In this document: positions 33,391 through 44,256 of the stretch, in pieces
How positions within the stretch are numbered: position 1 is the first letter of the stretch
How the letters are laid out: every line of letters begins with the position of its first letter
Origin: Absidia repens
Taxonomy: Eukaryota; Mucoromycota; Mucoromycetes; Mucorales; Cunninghamellaceae
Assembly: GCA_002105175.1 (NCBI GenBank)
Contig: MCGE01000001.1
Coordinates: 1,364,001-1,428,000 of the forward strand
Reading direction: 5' to 3'
DNA: 64,000 nt
The notes under the pieces: generated by a model
The model's database searches: none
Told to the model about the DNA's origin: nothing
Seen by the model: only the letters and a program-made list of their open reading frames with translations
Position numbers and translations under genes: made by a program

Positions 33391-35430
33391 TCATATGGTT
33401 GGATTGATATCTGCAATCGACCAACGACCCGTATCGCTATTGACCAGCATATCACATACCAGCGCCTTGCCAGAATGATAGACCACACCGTCCTCACGCA
33501 CCATGATGAGTGGTAATTCCAGGGTACGATGACTTGAGCCTTGATTGTTGACTAAACGATCGTGGTTGGCCACAATCAAATCTTGTGTTGAGGGAATATC
33601 GATCAGGACATGGGTCAGGTGGGGCTCTTTGGGTTGAGGTTGCAGTGTCGTTCGTAAAGGGCCATGATGTGAGCCGAGCCAGAATTCTAAAAGTTTGGGT
33701 GATGGTACTGCTCGCATCAGATGTTGTCCAATCAAGTCCAATGTATGTGTTGATGGATCGTATTGAATCGATGTCAGCGCTGGAAACGGGGTGATACATC
33801 GTTTGGAAATGGAATTGGAGGAGGACGAAGATGCTGTGGTGACGGTAGTGGATGATACTGATGCTGATGATGATGACGAAGAAGTGGATGGTGATAGTGT
33901 GGGTGGTGGGGTAAATTCATGATGTTGATGGCTATGAGCTGTTGGTGGTGGTGATGCTGATGTTGATGTTGATGTTGGTTTTTCTTCCTCTGATGATAGC
34001 GTGTCGTAAAAGCTATATTCAAATGTCGATATGCCCACAATCGTCCAGCAGAGATGATCGTCCACCTTCTCATACGCTTCCAATCCATCAGGTACCATGC
34101 GAGAAGCAGCATAGTCCAAAAACGAAGTATGAGGATGGTGAGCCGGTGCAAGTCCCGCTCCGTTCGTTTCGGCAGCACTGACAGAACTGAGATACAACGA
34201 TTGGCAGCGAGGTAAAGAGGCTGTGGTTGATGTTGCAGAAGTCACTAGTTGTAAGGCCACCTTTTGCATTTGGCTGACGGGACCATAAGCACCAGGGACA
34301 ATACGGCCTTTATCGACTTTCCGGATCACCAATGGATGAGAGCGTACACCAGTTCGAGTATCCTTTAATACCAATTCTGATCCATAAATCAACGGTACCA
34401 CATTGCTGTTCTTGCTGTTGTTTTTGCTGTTGCTGGGTGATTGAGGTCGTTGATTTGAGAGATATTGTTGCGGTTGATTGAGGATGATGATATCAAAAGG
34501 TGACCATGATGAGTTTTTGGCGCATAGCTGATTGTTTTCTGAAGTCATATATTTGGTTCGTACCGTTTGTGAGTTGATGCGATTGAATAAGGACACAGGT
34601 TTGTTGGCGAGAATACATGTAGATACATTTCGAGCCTTCGCTGTCTTTTTGGATGGCTTGGAGATGATTGAGATGGGGTTCGATGAGAAGGTAGCATATG
34701 GGGGAATATGTGATTGAGAAGTGGAGTCACCAGGTGACGATGGTGCGGGTGATGATGATGGTGATGATGATGGTGAAGTACCGTTGGAAGAGGAAAAGGA
34801 AGAGACAGATGAATCGCTGGTTGTAGTAGTGGATCCGCCAATATTGACACGAAGAGAGAATTGCTTGGCCTTGGCAGTTCCAGTGACATGAAGGTACTTG
34901 AAGGAGCATTGATTATCGTCCAAAACTGCATGTTGTTCTAATGCATTATCACCATTTTCGCTCATCACAGCCATTGTCAGCTGACACGGGGGAGTTGACG
35001 ATGAGAGGTCTCCGGTATGAGGTGATTTGAATTGGACAACAGGTGGAGGGCATAAAAACCGCTTTTCAGCCCCATAGGACTTTTGTGCCACAGAAGCATG
35101 GTAGCAAGTGATGGTGGTCATTTGAGAGGATTTCCAATAGGGTTGTGAAATAGTCGCTGTTGCTGTTGCTGTTTTCCGGCGTGCATCTTTTATTGGTTGT
35201 CCGTTGTCTTCGGTTGGGTATCGACGCTTATTGGAAGTATCACCATTCGAGTCCAAAAGTGATTCAATGGACATTGTTTGTTGACTGGATTTGGTTGTCT
35301 GTTGAGCTTGGTGATCAATAGCAGTAAGTAATGAATCCATAGGAGAGATGCCAATAAATTGTAGTTTCTTGCTGGAGCCAAACACTTGTTGTGATATCAC
35401 ATGCGATTGTTGAGGTGATGGCGGATTCAT
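33391..35430 (-). CDS. CSL-family DNA-binding factor (CBF1/RBP-J, Su(H), Lag-1)
   Basis: Sequence-specific nuclear factor; in animals the Notch effector, in fission yeast Cbf11/Cbf12. Single exon, 679 residues. The ATG at 35430 (MNPPSPQQ) is preferred; the frame stays open upstream to 35592, but that segment is low-complexity translated 5' UTR. Landmarks of the Rel-like N-terminal domain: TITCYHASVAQKSYGAEKRF followed by LCPPP (residues about 106-130), LTMAVM (151-156), FKYLHVTGTAKAKQF (177-191). Beta-trefoil: ISKPSKKTAKARN (256-268) and PVSLFNRINSQTVRTKYM (278-295), where animal CSL has a closely similar LFNR-x2-SQTVSTRY. A Ser-rich insert (about 200-245) interrupts the domain, and another Ser/Thr/Pro-rich stretch sits before the C-terminal TIG-like region; long inserts are usual in fungal CSL proteins. 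Lack of introns stands out here. Confidence 0.93.
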   Translation of the reverse strand: MNPPSPQQSHVISQQVFGSSKKLQFIGISPMDSLLTAIDHQAQQTTKSSQQTMSIESLLDSNGDTSNKRRYPTEDNGQPIKDARRKTATATATISQPYWKSSQMTTITCYHASVAQKSYGAEKRFLCPPPVVQFKSPHTGDLSSSTPPCQLTMAVMSENGDNALEQHAVLDDNQCSFKYLHVTGTAKAKQFSLRVNIGGSTTTTSDSSVSSFSSSNGTSPSSSPSSSPAPSSPGDSTSQSHIPPYATFSSNPISIISKPSKKTAKARNVSTCILANKPVSLFNRINSQTVRTKYMTSENNQLCAKNSSWSPFDIIILNQPQQYLSNQRPQSPSNSKNNSKNSNVVPLIYGSELVLKDTRTGVRSHPLVIRKVDKGRIVPGAYGPVSQMQKVALQLVTSATSTTASLPRCQSLYLSSVSAAETNGAGLAPAHHPHTSFLDYAASRMVPDGLEAYEKVDDHLCWTIVGISTFEYSFYDTLSSEEEKPTSTSTSASPPPTAHSHQHHEFTPPPTLSPSTSSSSSSASVSSTTVTTASSSSSNSISKRCITPFPALTSIQYDPSTHTLDLIGQHLMRAVPSPKLLEFWLGSHHGPLRTTLQPQPKEPHLTHVLIDIPSTQDLIVANHDRLVNNQGSSHRTLELPLIMVREDGVVYHSGKALVCDMLVNSDTGRWSIADINPTI

Positions 35431-36036
35431 CGTATGAATGAGTGGTAATGAAGAAAGAAAGGAAAGGAAAAAAAAAAAAAGTAACAAGAAACGGAAAGAG
35501 AAGGAAATGTGAGCAAAAATCTCGGAAAGGCGATTTTTACCGCCAACGGAGTTGTAAACTTTCGTCCAGCGTTTTTGCTCATGCCAGTTCAAATTACGGG
35601 ATCACATGTATTGGAGCGGCGAGGATTTTTTTCTCACCATGTGTTCCCACACAATATTTATTTAAAAAAAGATGCTGGGATAACAGTTTAGCTATCCAAT
35701 CATAGTAGCCTATGGGCACGGAATTTTGACATTTTCTGATTTGGTACATTCAATTTTTCGTCACGTTCACTTTTTTTTCTTTTTGTAAGAGCAAGTGTTT
35801 GCCCAAATACGGAGACGTGTGAAAAAAAAAGAAAAAACGACAAATATAACCCAACATAAAAAAGGAGACAAACATAATATAATATACTGTATATTTCATC
35901 AAACTGATATTGTACATACGATTATGATTCATTAGTCAAAGTAACACAATCCAAAAGGCAAAAAAAAAAAGTGTATATGATAAAAGAATAAAATTTATTT
36001 TATTTCAAAAAAAAAAAAACCAACAACACTAACTAA
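35431..36036. other. Promoter region of CSL and 3' end of the Sec7-PH gene
   Basis: 606 bases. A purine-rich 5' leader (about 35440-35520) precedes CSL; AT-rich sequence with AATAAA-like strings near 35985 belongs to the Sec7-PH 3' end. Nothing else seen. Confidence 0.5.
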
Positions 36037-37370
36037 CTAATTAATACTATGATGATAACATCGGTATTTTCTTATTTCTAACTCTAAATATGTTTTCTTG
36101 TCATGCCAGGCAGGATGAGTGGTCGATCCAGATTCTTGTTGGAGAAGAGTCTTGAGTTCTGATTGTAAACAAAGCAGATGAGTATCGATAGCCTCTTGTT
36201 GACCCTTCTTGTCCAAAACACTCGCACCGGCAGGAGGAGGAGGACGTTTCCAAGACGATAATGGAGAATCGTTGACTATGGGTGAAGATGATGATACTAA
36301 CAACCCCCGGGATAATACGACTTTGGTTTCCCTGGCAGCCCAATAATTACAATCCTGTATCCACAAGGCGGCATGAGATTCTGATCCACAATCAAAGATA
36401 TAGGAATTGCCATTGACCAATTGCAGCTGAAAAGCATAGGGATGCTTCTTTTCGCAAAATGCATTTCCAAGGTAAAGATCCACTACTTGATATGGCTCCT
36501 AAAAAAAAATATAGAACAATGCATAAAAAATCGTCCCATAAAAGGTGCAGTAAGATTGATGGTGAGTTTCCTTATTTTCACTGATAATCTACTTTCTAGT
36601 GTTACCTTTTTCTTCAGCTGACCTTGACTAGCAGCAGGAGAGATATTGGTAGCGTTGGCGGTGTTCGATGAAGTAATATGATGCATAAATTTTTGCTTGA
36701 TTTTGGTTCTGCTGCTGGTTTCCAAAGATACAGAGCTTGGCGATGCCATGGTCAGAGGGTTATGGAGAATAGGATGTGCCGCTCGTCCATCCTTGTGATG
36801 ATAAACATAGAGATGCCCATGATGTAAAATAACCCAGCAAACCTTCCATTCTTCCCCATTCAGTTGGCATGAGAGGGGTCCTTCTTTGTATGGTCCAATT
36901 TTGGTGCGATATGTGTCCCTTCGTCGTACAGAAGTCCATGAAGGTGTTGAATTGAGAGATTTTGATCGTCGTCGTTGTCGTCGAATTTGCTTCTGTTTCT
37001 TTTGTGCTGGCGCCAAAGTCGATTGTTTTGGTGTCTCCACTGGTTGATTGTCTTGTGATTCAATTGGATTAATAAATAAATTATCGAATGCAGTCTGTCA
37101 AAAAAAAAAAAGTTTAATATATAAATTTTCCCATCACCTAAACAATACCCCACCCCAAATTTAACTTACTTCTAGTTGATCATTGAATCTAGGTTCTTGA
37201 TTGGACTGATCTTCTTGTTTTCGTTGATTGTGATGTTGATAATAAAGAATGACATTAGGTAAGTGTGGTTGATCCAATGGAAATAAGCTCGATCTACTAA
37301 AAGACTTGTACAAAGACTGTAGAACAAATGAAAGGTGGGGTCGATCAATAACACTTCTTTTTTCATAACC

Positions 37371-37422
<52 letters not shown>

Positions 37423-39254
37423 CTGCAAATATTCGACCATGGATTGATGCCAAGTACTTTCGCCGTCCACATCAAAAAGCAACATAGGGATCGAAGCTTG
37501 GTGACTCACTATCAGATCGATGGTGTGAACGCAAAAATCATCCGCTGTTATACGTTCTTGACTGGCAGGAACATCTGTTAAGAGTAGCATGAGTGAATGA
37601 ACGACTATATAGACCAATTCTATAAAAAAAAACATCAATTAGCTTATTTGTGAACTTTTTTGCTTTCTGTGTCTCTTATGTCTTCCTTACCTGCACACCG
37701 AAACAATGGGTTCGGGTTACATTCCCAATAGAGTTGAGCAAACACTTTGAGAGCCTGATCAATATCAAGAACACTAGCTTTTGCATAATCGATTTTGTCA
37801 CTATAGGATCTACAAAAAAAAAAAAAAAAAAAAAAAGGTCAGTGTACGATTTTCAAGGGGTGTAAAATCAGTCGTGATGATTGAAACTTACCGGAATGCC
37901 TTATCAAGAGGTACTCCTTTATAATCCAGACTAATGAGGCTAGTGGCAATGGAAGAGTGTGATGATGTCATGTGATCGAGTTGCTGAAGAGGAGAAGATT
38001 GATGGAAGAGCGTAGACGATCGCCATAGTTCAGACTTGACGGAAAACAGGTCAAACCAGTCAACATTCAATAATGATTGTCGTCGCCATTCCAATAAAGC
38101 TTGAGCTACATCAGGATCCATAGCGTCCATAACAGAATTGACATGAAGTGCCTGCATGCTACTTGTGCGATGCTTGAGCCTTGGACTGCAGTATTGTCCG
38201 TTTCCACCATCCTCATCATCGTCGTCATTGTCGTCGATATCTCTATTGCCCAACGGTGCTATTGAATTGTGGTCGTCATTATTGGTACTTCTGACATTGA
38301 TTTCGTCGACGTTGTCGTTGTTGCCGTTCTGATTGATGTGAAATACATTGCTTTCGTCCAGTTTATTGTCCATATCACCTGAATAACTATTCGATCCACT
38401 AGCTGTTGTATAAGTTTCATCATCATCATCATCATCGTCGTCGTCGTCATCGTTTTCGTGATCAATTCTGTTGTTACTTTCTTCTTGGATATGACTTGTG
38501 GTAGCAATGGGTAATTGAAGCGTGCCAAATGAGTGAGCGAAGGAGTGATCGTCCATGATGGCAGGGGTTGTAAGTGGTGAATGATCAGAGAGAGTTGATG
38601 ATGTTGATGAAGATGGATATATCATTTTGGTTGAGGCTTTTGGTACACTTTGTTGTTGTGGTGGTGGTAATCCTGTTGCCACTGGCGGTGGTGATAACGG
38701 TGGTGTAGGGGTACTTTTGTTTGTTGGTAAAGGATGATCCACCGGTTGTAACAAAAAGTATGGAATGGCAGTAGAAGGTGAATCTGGTACACTTGCTGAT
38801 CGTTTCCTTCCATTGATAGGATCATGCCCAGTAACAGAAGAAGCATGAGAGACGAGTGAAAGGTTGGAGATCGTTGCTGGTTCCCTGTCATCGATCCATG
38901 AAGGTGAGTAATGAGTTTGTTCTTCGTGTTCGTAAAATTGCTGACTGAGCCAACTGGAAAGGCGGGATTTTTTGTAATCAATAGTTTTGATCGACGCTGG
39001 TTTCGGGGTGGCGGCGGCATTAGTGGTGGCAGTGATAAAGTCTTCGTCTGGTACTCGAGATTGTACAATATTTGCCGAAGAAGTAGGAGGATTTGTTGTT
39101 GTTTTTTCAAGATTCGAAGTTTCTACTGGGATGACAGCCTTCTTAATGGCAAGCCAGGGAAAAAAAAAGGAAAGGGATGAGTATAAAAATGTTTATGTGT
39201 ATGTTTTTTCTTTGGGGAGGTTACATTGGTGACAACTTTGAGAGAGCGCCACAT
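36037..39254 (-). CDS. Sec7-PH protein, EFA6/Yel1-like ARF-GEF relative with divergent Sec7 domain
   Basis: The layout matches plasma-membrane ARF exchange factors (EFA6/PSD, Syt1, Yel1): disordered N-terminus, Sec7, PH. Seven exons: 39254-39225, 39141-37892, 37809-37691, 37619-37423, 37316-37170, 37094-36606, 36498-36037; 897 residues. The N-terminal 410 residues are Ser/Pro/Asp-rich with a long poly-Asp run. The Sec7 domain (about 413-560) has LDYKGVPLDKAFR, VFAQLYWECNPNP and VHSLMLLLTDVP, but at the catalytic glutamate finger (canonical LPGEAQ) it reads YAKASV, with no Glu. The PH domain (about 650-800) runs from YKEGPLSCQLNGEEWKVCWV to ESHAALWIQDCNYWAA. A C-terminal helix follows. Intron 4 starts GC and is mostly a 48-base T run on the plus strand. 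Exchange activity is uncertain. Confidence 0.8.
37373..37420 (+). repeat. Poly-T run, 48 bases, in an intron of the Sec7-PH gene
   Basis: Uninterrupted T on the plus strand (A on the coding strand) directly after the GC splice donor of intron 4. Confidence 0.9.
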
Positions 39255-39725
39255 GGGTCTTCGGCTATGCCTCTAATAAAAAGATATTAAGTGAGTATTG
39301 AGCATAGTGAAAGAATATGCATTAGAGGTTGTGATTGTGAATGGAAGCTTTACATTTTCAGGACCACTGCCAGGTTTCTTCAGGTCATTCATAAAACGGA
39401 TTAGTGTCGATATATACGATCCAAGGTTTGGTAGTTGGTATAAATGGAACGGGAAGTATGGTTTAAAATGTCAAAATATTTAATAAAGCAGAGAAACAAG
39501 AAGAAGTGAATTAAAACTGGGCCATCAAGATAAAGTAATAGTTAATAGAACAAAAGAAGAAGCAAAAACCGTGGTGGCCTAATTTTCATTTCCTGAAATT
39601 TTGGCGCCCTGAATTTGTTACACAATAGCAACTCCGACCAAATCCAGTATTTTAAACTCTTCCTTGAACAAGAATTTTTTTCTACTCTCTTTCGTTTTTG
39701 TTTTTTATCATATCAATTTATCTCA
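39255..39725. other. Divergent promoter region, Sec7-PH / macro-domain genes
   Basis: 471 bases between divergent starts; pyrimidine-rich leader just before the macro-domain ATG. No further feature. Confidence 0.5.
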
Positions 39726-40733
39726 ATGGGCTATCTTCCTTCCGCATTCATGCCAGGCTCCTCAAACAAGGTGACCATAGTGTAAGTAGACATAATAAAC
39801 ATAAGCAGTGGTCTTTCCTGCTTGTTACATACTTTGTTTCTCTAACCATTTTTTATTTGGATATCTTACTACGTAGTATGGACGATATAACCAAGTTGCA
39901 AGTTGACGCCATAGGTTTGTAATATATTTGTTTTTGCTTTTATTCATTTGTTTTGATAGACACTATGTATTTAATCAAGTTTTTCGCTTATTATCTATGT
40001 AGTGAATCCAACAAATCCACGACTCAGCAATGTCGGTGGTCCAACTGCGTCCGCAGCGATTTTGAAAGCGGCTGGGGAATCTTTGGTGAATGATTTACAA
40101 CATCGACCCGTGCTTCATTATGGTGTATGTATTAGTCTCAAGTCGAAAAATAAACATGTATGAACCTCACTCCTCTTTATATATATACATATAGAATGCA
40201 ATCACGACACCAAGTTATCGACTTCCTTGTAACTGTAAGTTCGTATATTTTTTATATTTCGCCACAATATTTATTTCTTTGAGATTTCTGCGTAGATATC
40301 ATCCATACTGCGGTCCCCTCTTCCGATGGTGATGACGAAGAGTTGAAAGCTTGTTATCGAAATTGTATGTTACAATTGGTGGGGCAAAGAAAAGAAAGCA
40401 TTGCTTTCCCATGCATAGGTACCGGTGTCCAACGTTTCGATCATGAACGTGCTGCTCGTATTGCATTGTCCGCAGTACGTGACTTTTTGGTCAATGACTC
40501 GTCAGATCAGGTATGTAGCATCAATATCAATTAATTGCAAGAAACCAAGCCTCATTTTTATTTTATGGTTAGATCAAGCATGTGGTTTTTTGCGTGTTTA
40601 GTGACCGAGATAGAGAAATTTACCACCGTAAGCTTATAAAGAGATTGACATTTGTGCCGATTGCGTACTGACACGTCTTTAATTTTCACACACAGGTCTT
40701 CTTCCTCAGTATATCAAGAATAGAAGCAATTAG
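39726..40733 (+). CDS. Macro-domain protein (ADP-ribose binding/hydrolase)
   Basis: Macro domains bind ADP-ribose derivatives; many hydrolyse O-acetyl-ADP-ribose, ADP-ribose-1''-phosphate or mono-ADP-ribose on proteins. Seven exons: 39726-39781, 39877-39914, 40003-40124, 40195-40234, 40296-40510, 40573-40627, 40696-40733; 187 residues, almost only the domain. Seen: DDITKLQVDAIVNPTNP (strand and Asn of the VNAAN motif), NVGGPTASAAILKAAG in place of the usual GGGVDGAI loop, YIIHTAVP, and FPCIGTGVQRFDHERAARIA for the second glycine-rich loop. The usual Asp after the first GGG loop is absent, so substrate class is open. It ends soon after the domain (LPQYIKNRSN). AATAAA follows at 40821-40826. 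Confidence 0.9.
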
Positions 40734-40820
40734 TCTGTCGCTAGATGCCACCAAAGCTATTTTAGTTAGCATAGTAGTTTAGTATTCTGTTTACTTAATA
40801 GCCCGCCATATATTCCAATC

Positions 40821-40826
40821 AATAAA
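40821..40826 (+). promoter_or_regulatory. Polyadenylation signal of the macro-domain gene
   Basis: AATAAA 88 bases after the stop codon. Confidence 0.45.
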
Positions 40827-41192
40827 AATACCATATATCCCCTTTAGCTGAATAAATTATATATATATATATGGTAGTCAATATGATAGTCAACAATCAA
40901 TAGTGCATCACATATTCCAATTAATAAAAGTATATTTTTCCCAATACGATACATACAAAAAATAAAAATATGGCGCAGTTCAGTTAGAATGTAAAAAAAT
41001 TGGGTCTCAGCTACGAATACTATGGGAGTTTATCTAATCTGATAATAAAACGCTCAAGCACGTAATATGAGATTATGATGAAGGTGAAAAAAGCATAGTT
41101 ACGAGGTTAGGATATTTTTTCTTTTCACAAAATGAAGACAACGATGACTGGACAAACTAAACGTATAAAAGACGATGTAAAAGCAAAAAGAC

Positions 41193-41235
41193 AAGACATA
41201 TTTTATTCAGATGTTATATAAATTATGGCAAGCAA
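41193..41235 (+). repeat. Short fragment of the dispersed repeat core
   Basis: Contains GACATATTTTATTCAGATGT followed by an ATAAATTATGG-like string, the start of the core in copies A-F, then diverges at once. Confidence 0.55.
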
Positions 41236-41549
41236 ACAAACAAACCATGTTATGTAATCTAATTACAGTAAGCTAACACCTACCTATAACGATGAGATGT
41301 GTGGGGTGTCATGTGTGGAATAAACATGGCATCGGGTGGACCGGTCTAATCAATTCAAAGAGGACAGGCCATACTATGATAGTAACAAACTATTCTAAGG
41401 GAAGTGGGGTAGCTAAAGTATGCCAAATTATCCCATTTGTCAGAAATATCATCAATAGAAGAGAACAACCCAGTTGATAATGTTGATTGTTGAGAAAAAA
41501 AAAAAGAAAGGGAGGTTCCTTTTTGTATTCGCCTTTTGAGACACTCCCA

Positions 41550-42470
41550 AAAAACATTCAAATCCCGTGCACGTGAATATTTATTTTCTCCCATTTTTTA
41601 TTTTTTCGCTCTCTTTCTTTTCATTTTCTTTTTCCCCTTCACTTTTTTCTTCCTCATTCAACTTCTTGGAGGTGAAGATGATCTTAAAGTTGTGTTAGGA
41701 CTAGTTTATAAGGACTTTCATCTCAGGGATTACAACATGCATGGGGGACCCTTCATTTTGGATCTAGGATTTGGGATTGTCATTAGTTGTTCGGCTTTTT
41801 GGAAGCTCCATTAGCTTAGTTTAGTATTAGTTTGTTATGTTTTGTATCTACAATTGAATAAAATACGTATCTTTTTACATATTTCAATTAAGAATGACCC
41901 AATAGTCTCTTTCATGCCTTGTGAAATGGATTCCTTTTCCCATCGCTTCCTTAGATTTGAGTGGAACGTTGTTGAGCTTTAGCCAAAGACATTCTGTTAG
42001 TCATTCTCATGTTCTTTATTCTATATTAGATATCCTTTTTACAACTTTACTATAGATTATTCCTGATCATTCTCCAGAAATTTCCACAAACGCCCTCATG
42101 CTTCGTCCAATATATCCTTCCATTGAATCCCATGTTAGAATGAACCTCCCCCCACCTTTAGTTTTACTGTTCAACCAATGTTTTCCAATAAAGTATGTCT
42201 CTTTATTAGCCATCGTCCGACCCATCGGATAGCGATAAATGCCGCTATTGTAGCTGCTTCTTTGCGTGCCCTACCAAACATGTGAATCTCTAGTTTAATT
42301 ACTATGGCTACTTTGAGCAAAGATAGCCATTTTTCTGCTCGACCAATCATGCACAGAAGATTATGGCGTACTATGCATGCAGCCACCGGTTTAGAGCATT
42401 TTCCACTGCTTTCTAGCATACCTATAACTACTTGTGACATCTTTAATGACCCGTTGACTGGTTGACTACT
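41550..42470 (-). repeat. Dispersed repeat family, copy C (inverted)
   Basis: Read on the minus strand it shows the family order: GAGCAGAAAAATGGCTATC, a CCGATGGGT block, units with CACAAGGCATGAAAGAGACT, the core (about 41880 down to 41640, with CCCATGCATGTTGTAATCCC) and the end block CACGTGCACGGGATTTGAA near 41560-41580. The only full-length reverse copy in the window. Confidence 0.7.
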
Positions 42471-42940
42471 CTTAAGTCACTGATATGAAGCGTAGCCCTA
42501 TTCATGCTCTATCTACCTTTTTATCAATCAATCCTACACCCTACCACCAGCACAACCTCCACAACCTCCACAAAATTGGACATATTGTATATATCTAATT
42601 TGATGGAAAATGACGAGGGACTGTTTAGCTTCATCAAAAACCACTTCCCCTGACATCCAGGAGAAATGTTTTGTAATCGAATATAAAGGAATATACTGAA
42701 CTTCATCATAATAAATACAGCAGTCAATAGTCAATAGTCAATAAATAAAAAACAATACTTTATTATTCATTCCAATACACAAATAAAAAATTTCTATAAA
42801 TGGGTCAAGTGAGTATTTGATGGGGGATACAACAACAAATGTGATGAGGGAAGGGGTGGGGTGGAGGGAGATAAACTAATTGTGTGATGAATGATGCGCG
42901 GAAGAGAAGTGATAATGTGGGGGAGGGGGACTGTATCTAT

Positions 42941-44256
42941 TTAGTCCTTCTTCAAAGTTTCGTCCACAGCAGGCTGTATAAAATGGTAATACGATGAAAT
43001 AAAAGAGTTGAGTAAAAATAAATATATAAAACATGAATCATCCACTTGGCACACAACTTACACTAGATCGAGTGGAGTACATTGATTCAACCTTTTTCTT
43101 AGTGGCATCCAATGAATCTACTTCGCTGACTTGCTTTTTGACCATTTCCTTTCCTTCATCCAATTGACCACGGAGTTTGAGCAAGACAGCATCCACTTCC
43201 TTGCGTACATCATCGACAGCTTCGTTGGCGGTGGCATGAGCTTTGCCAAGTTCAGGGTATTTACGTTCCAGCTTTTCCAATTGCACACCCAAGTTGTGAG
43301 TTGTCTTGGGAAGTAAATAAAAGGAAGCACCAGTAGCCATGGCTGTGGAAGTCAAGAAACGGAGCACAATGTTTCCTATAAACATTACATGTGAGTAACC
43401 AAGTACGCACAAATAATAATAATAATAATCGCACTATCACACTTACGGTTACGAGCAATGATGGTTCCTGCCAAAGCTGCTACACCAATATACACCGCAT
43501 TGGGAAGAATATCTTCGTCTTCAGACACAATTTCGTTGATAGTACCTGGAGTATAATAAATAATAATAACAACCATAAGGGCATTGATTAGTATGCTACT
43601 AGTTAGCACAAGGATCCACCTCCTTCCTCTCCCCTGTCCCTCCCCCTACACAACAATTGGTTTTTCTTTTTCTTTTTCTAGGTACCTCGAACGTCGTTTT
43701 CGAAGGATTGAACATGACCATGGAAGGTATCGACGTGTGCCTAATAATAAAGTAGATCAGCATATGGTAGCATTAAGTGGCCAAATGTCTTCTTCATTTC
43801 TCATGTCCCTTTTCATCATATCAATCCTATACGTACTTTCCCTTCATCCAAACGTTCGTTGGCATATTTTTGAGCATAAGCGACGTGTTCTTCGAGTTTT
43901 GTAGGTGATTCGATAACCACTCGCTTTGGTTCAGGTTCGTCGTAGATGCTGAGCTAAAAGGATAAAAGCAAAAAAAAAGAAAAAAAAGAGTCAGCGACAA
44001 GAAAAAAAAAAAAAAAGAGTTCACCAAACAGTGTTCTTGTTTGTTTTTACCTTGCTGTTGTTCTTGGAAGAGGTAGCAGTACTTTCTTCAGCTTGAATGG
44101 TGGTTGTGGATTGAATAACAACAGCACCAGCCGCTGCAGTAGCAAGCTAAAACATAATAATAACAACAATAATAATAAACGTTAGGTGTCCAGTGGTCCT
44201 TTGATGTTGTGTTGCAGTGGTGGTATTACCGATTTTCTTAACACTGATGAAAACAT
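42941..44256 (-). CDS. MICOS complex subunit MIC26/MIC27-like (apolipoprotein O family)
   Basis: Inner-mitochondrial-membrane protein that helps stabilise cristae junctions in the MICOS complex. Seven exons: 44256-44230, 44146-44051, 43953-43837, 43740-43686, 43545-43447, 43375-43062, 42973-42941; 246 residues. A short N-terminal targeting segment (MFSSVLRKS) is followed by LSIYDEPEP, the family's start of the conserved part, and by EEHVAYAQKYANERLDEGK. Two adjacent hydrophobic helices at about 112-130 (ILPNAVYIGVAALAGTIIA) and 134-153 (LRFLTSTAMATGASFYLL) follow, then a helical coiled-coil-like tail rich in Lys/Glu. Length, two-helix hairpin and motif order fit fungal Mic26/Mic27; which paralogue is not resolved. 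Confidence 0.9.

Larger units (their letters stand above)
40734..42940. other. Gene-free convergent region with inverted repeat copy C
   Basis: 2.2 kb between converging macro-domain and MIC27-like genes. It contains the macro poly-A signal, a short plus-strand fragment of the dispersed-repeat core (about 41193-41235) and copy C in reverse (about 41550-42470). No coding region recognised. Confidence 0.6.

Noticed and set aside
35431..35592. Upstream ATG extending the CSL protein by 54 residues
   Set aside because: The extra segment translates a purine-rich leader into Phe/Leu/Ser low complexity and lacks any CSL feature.
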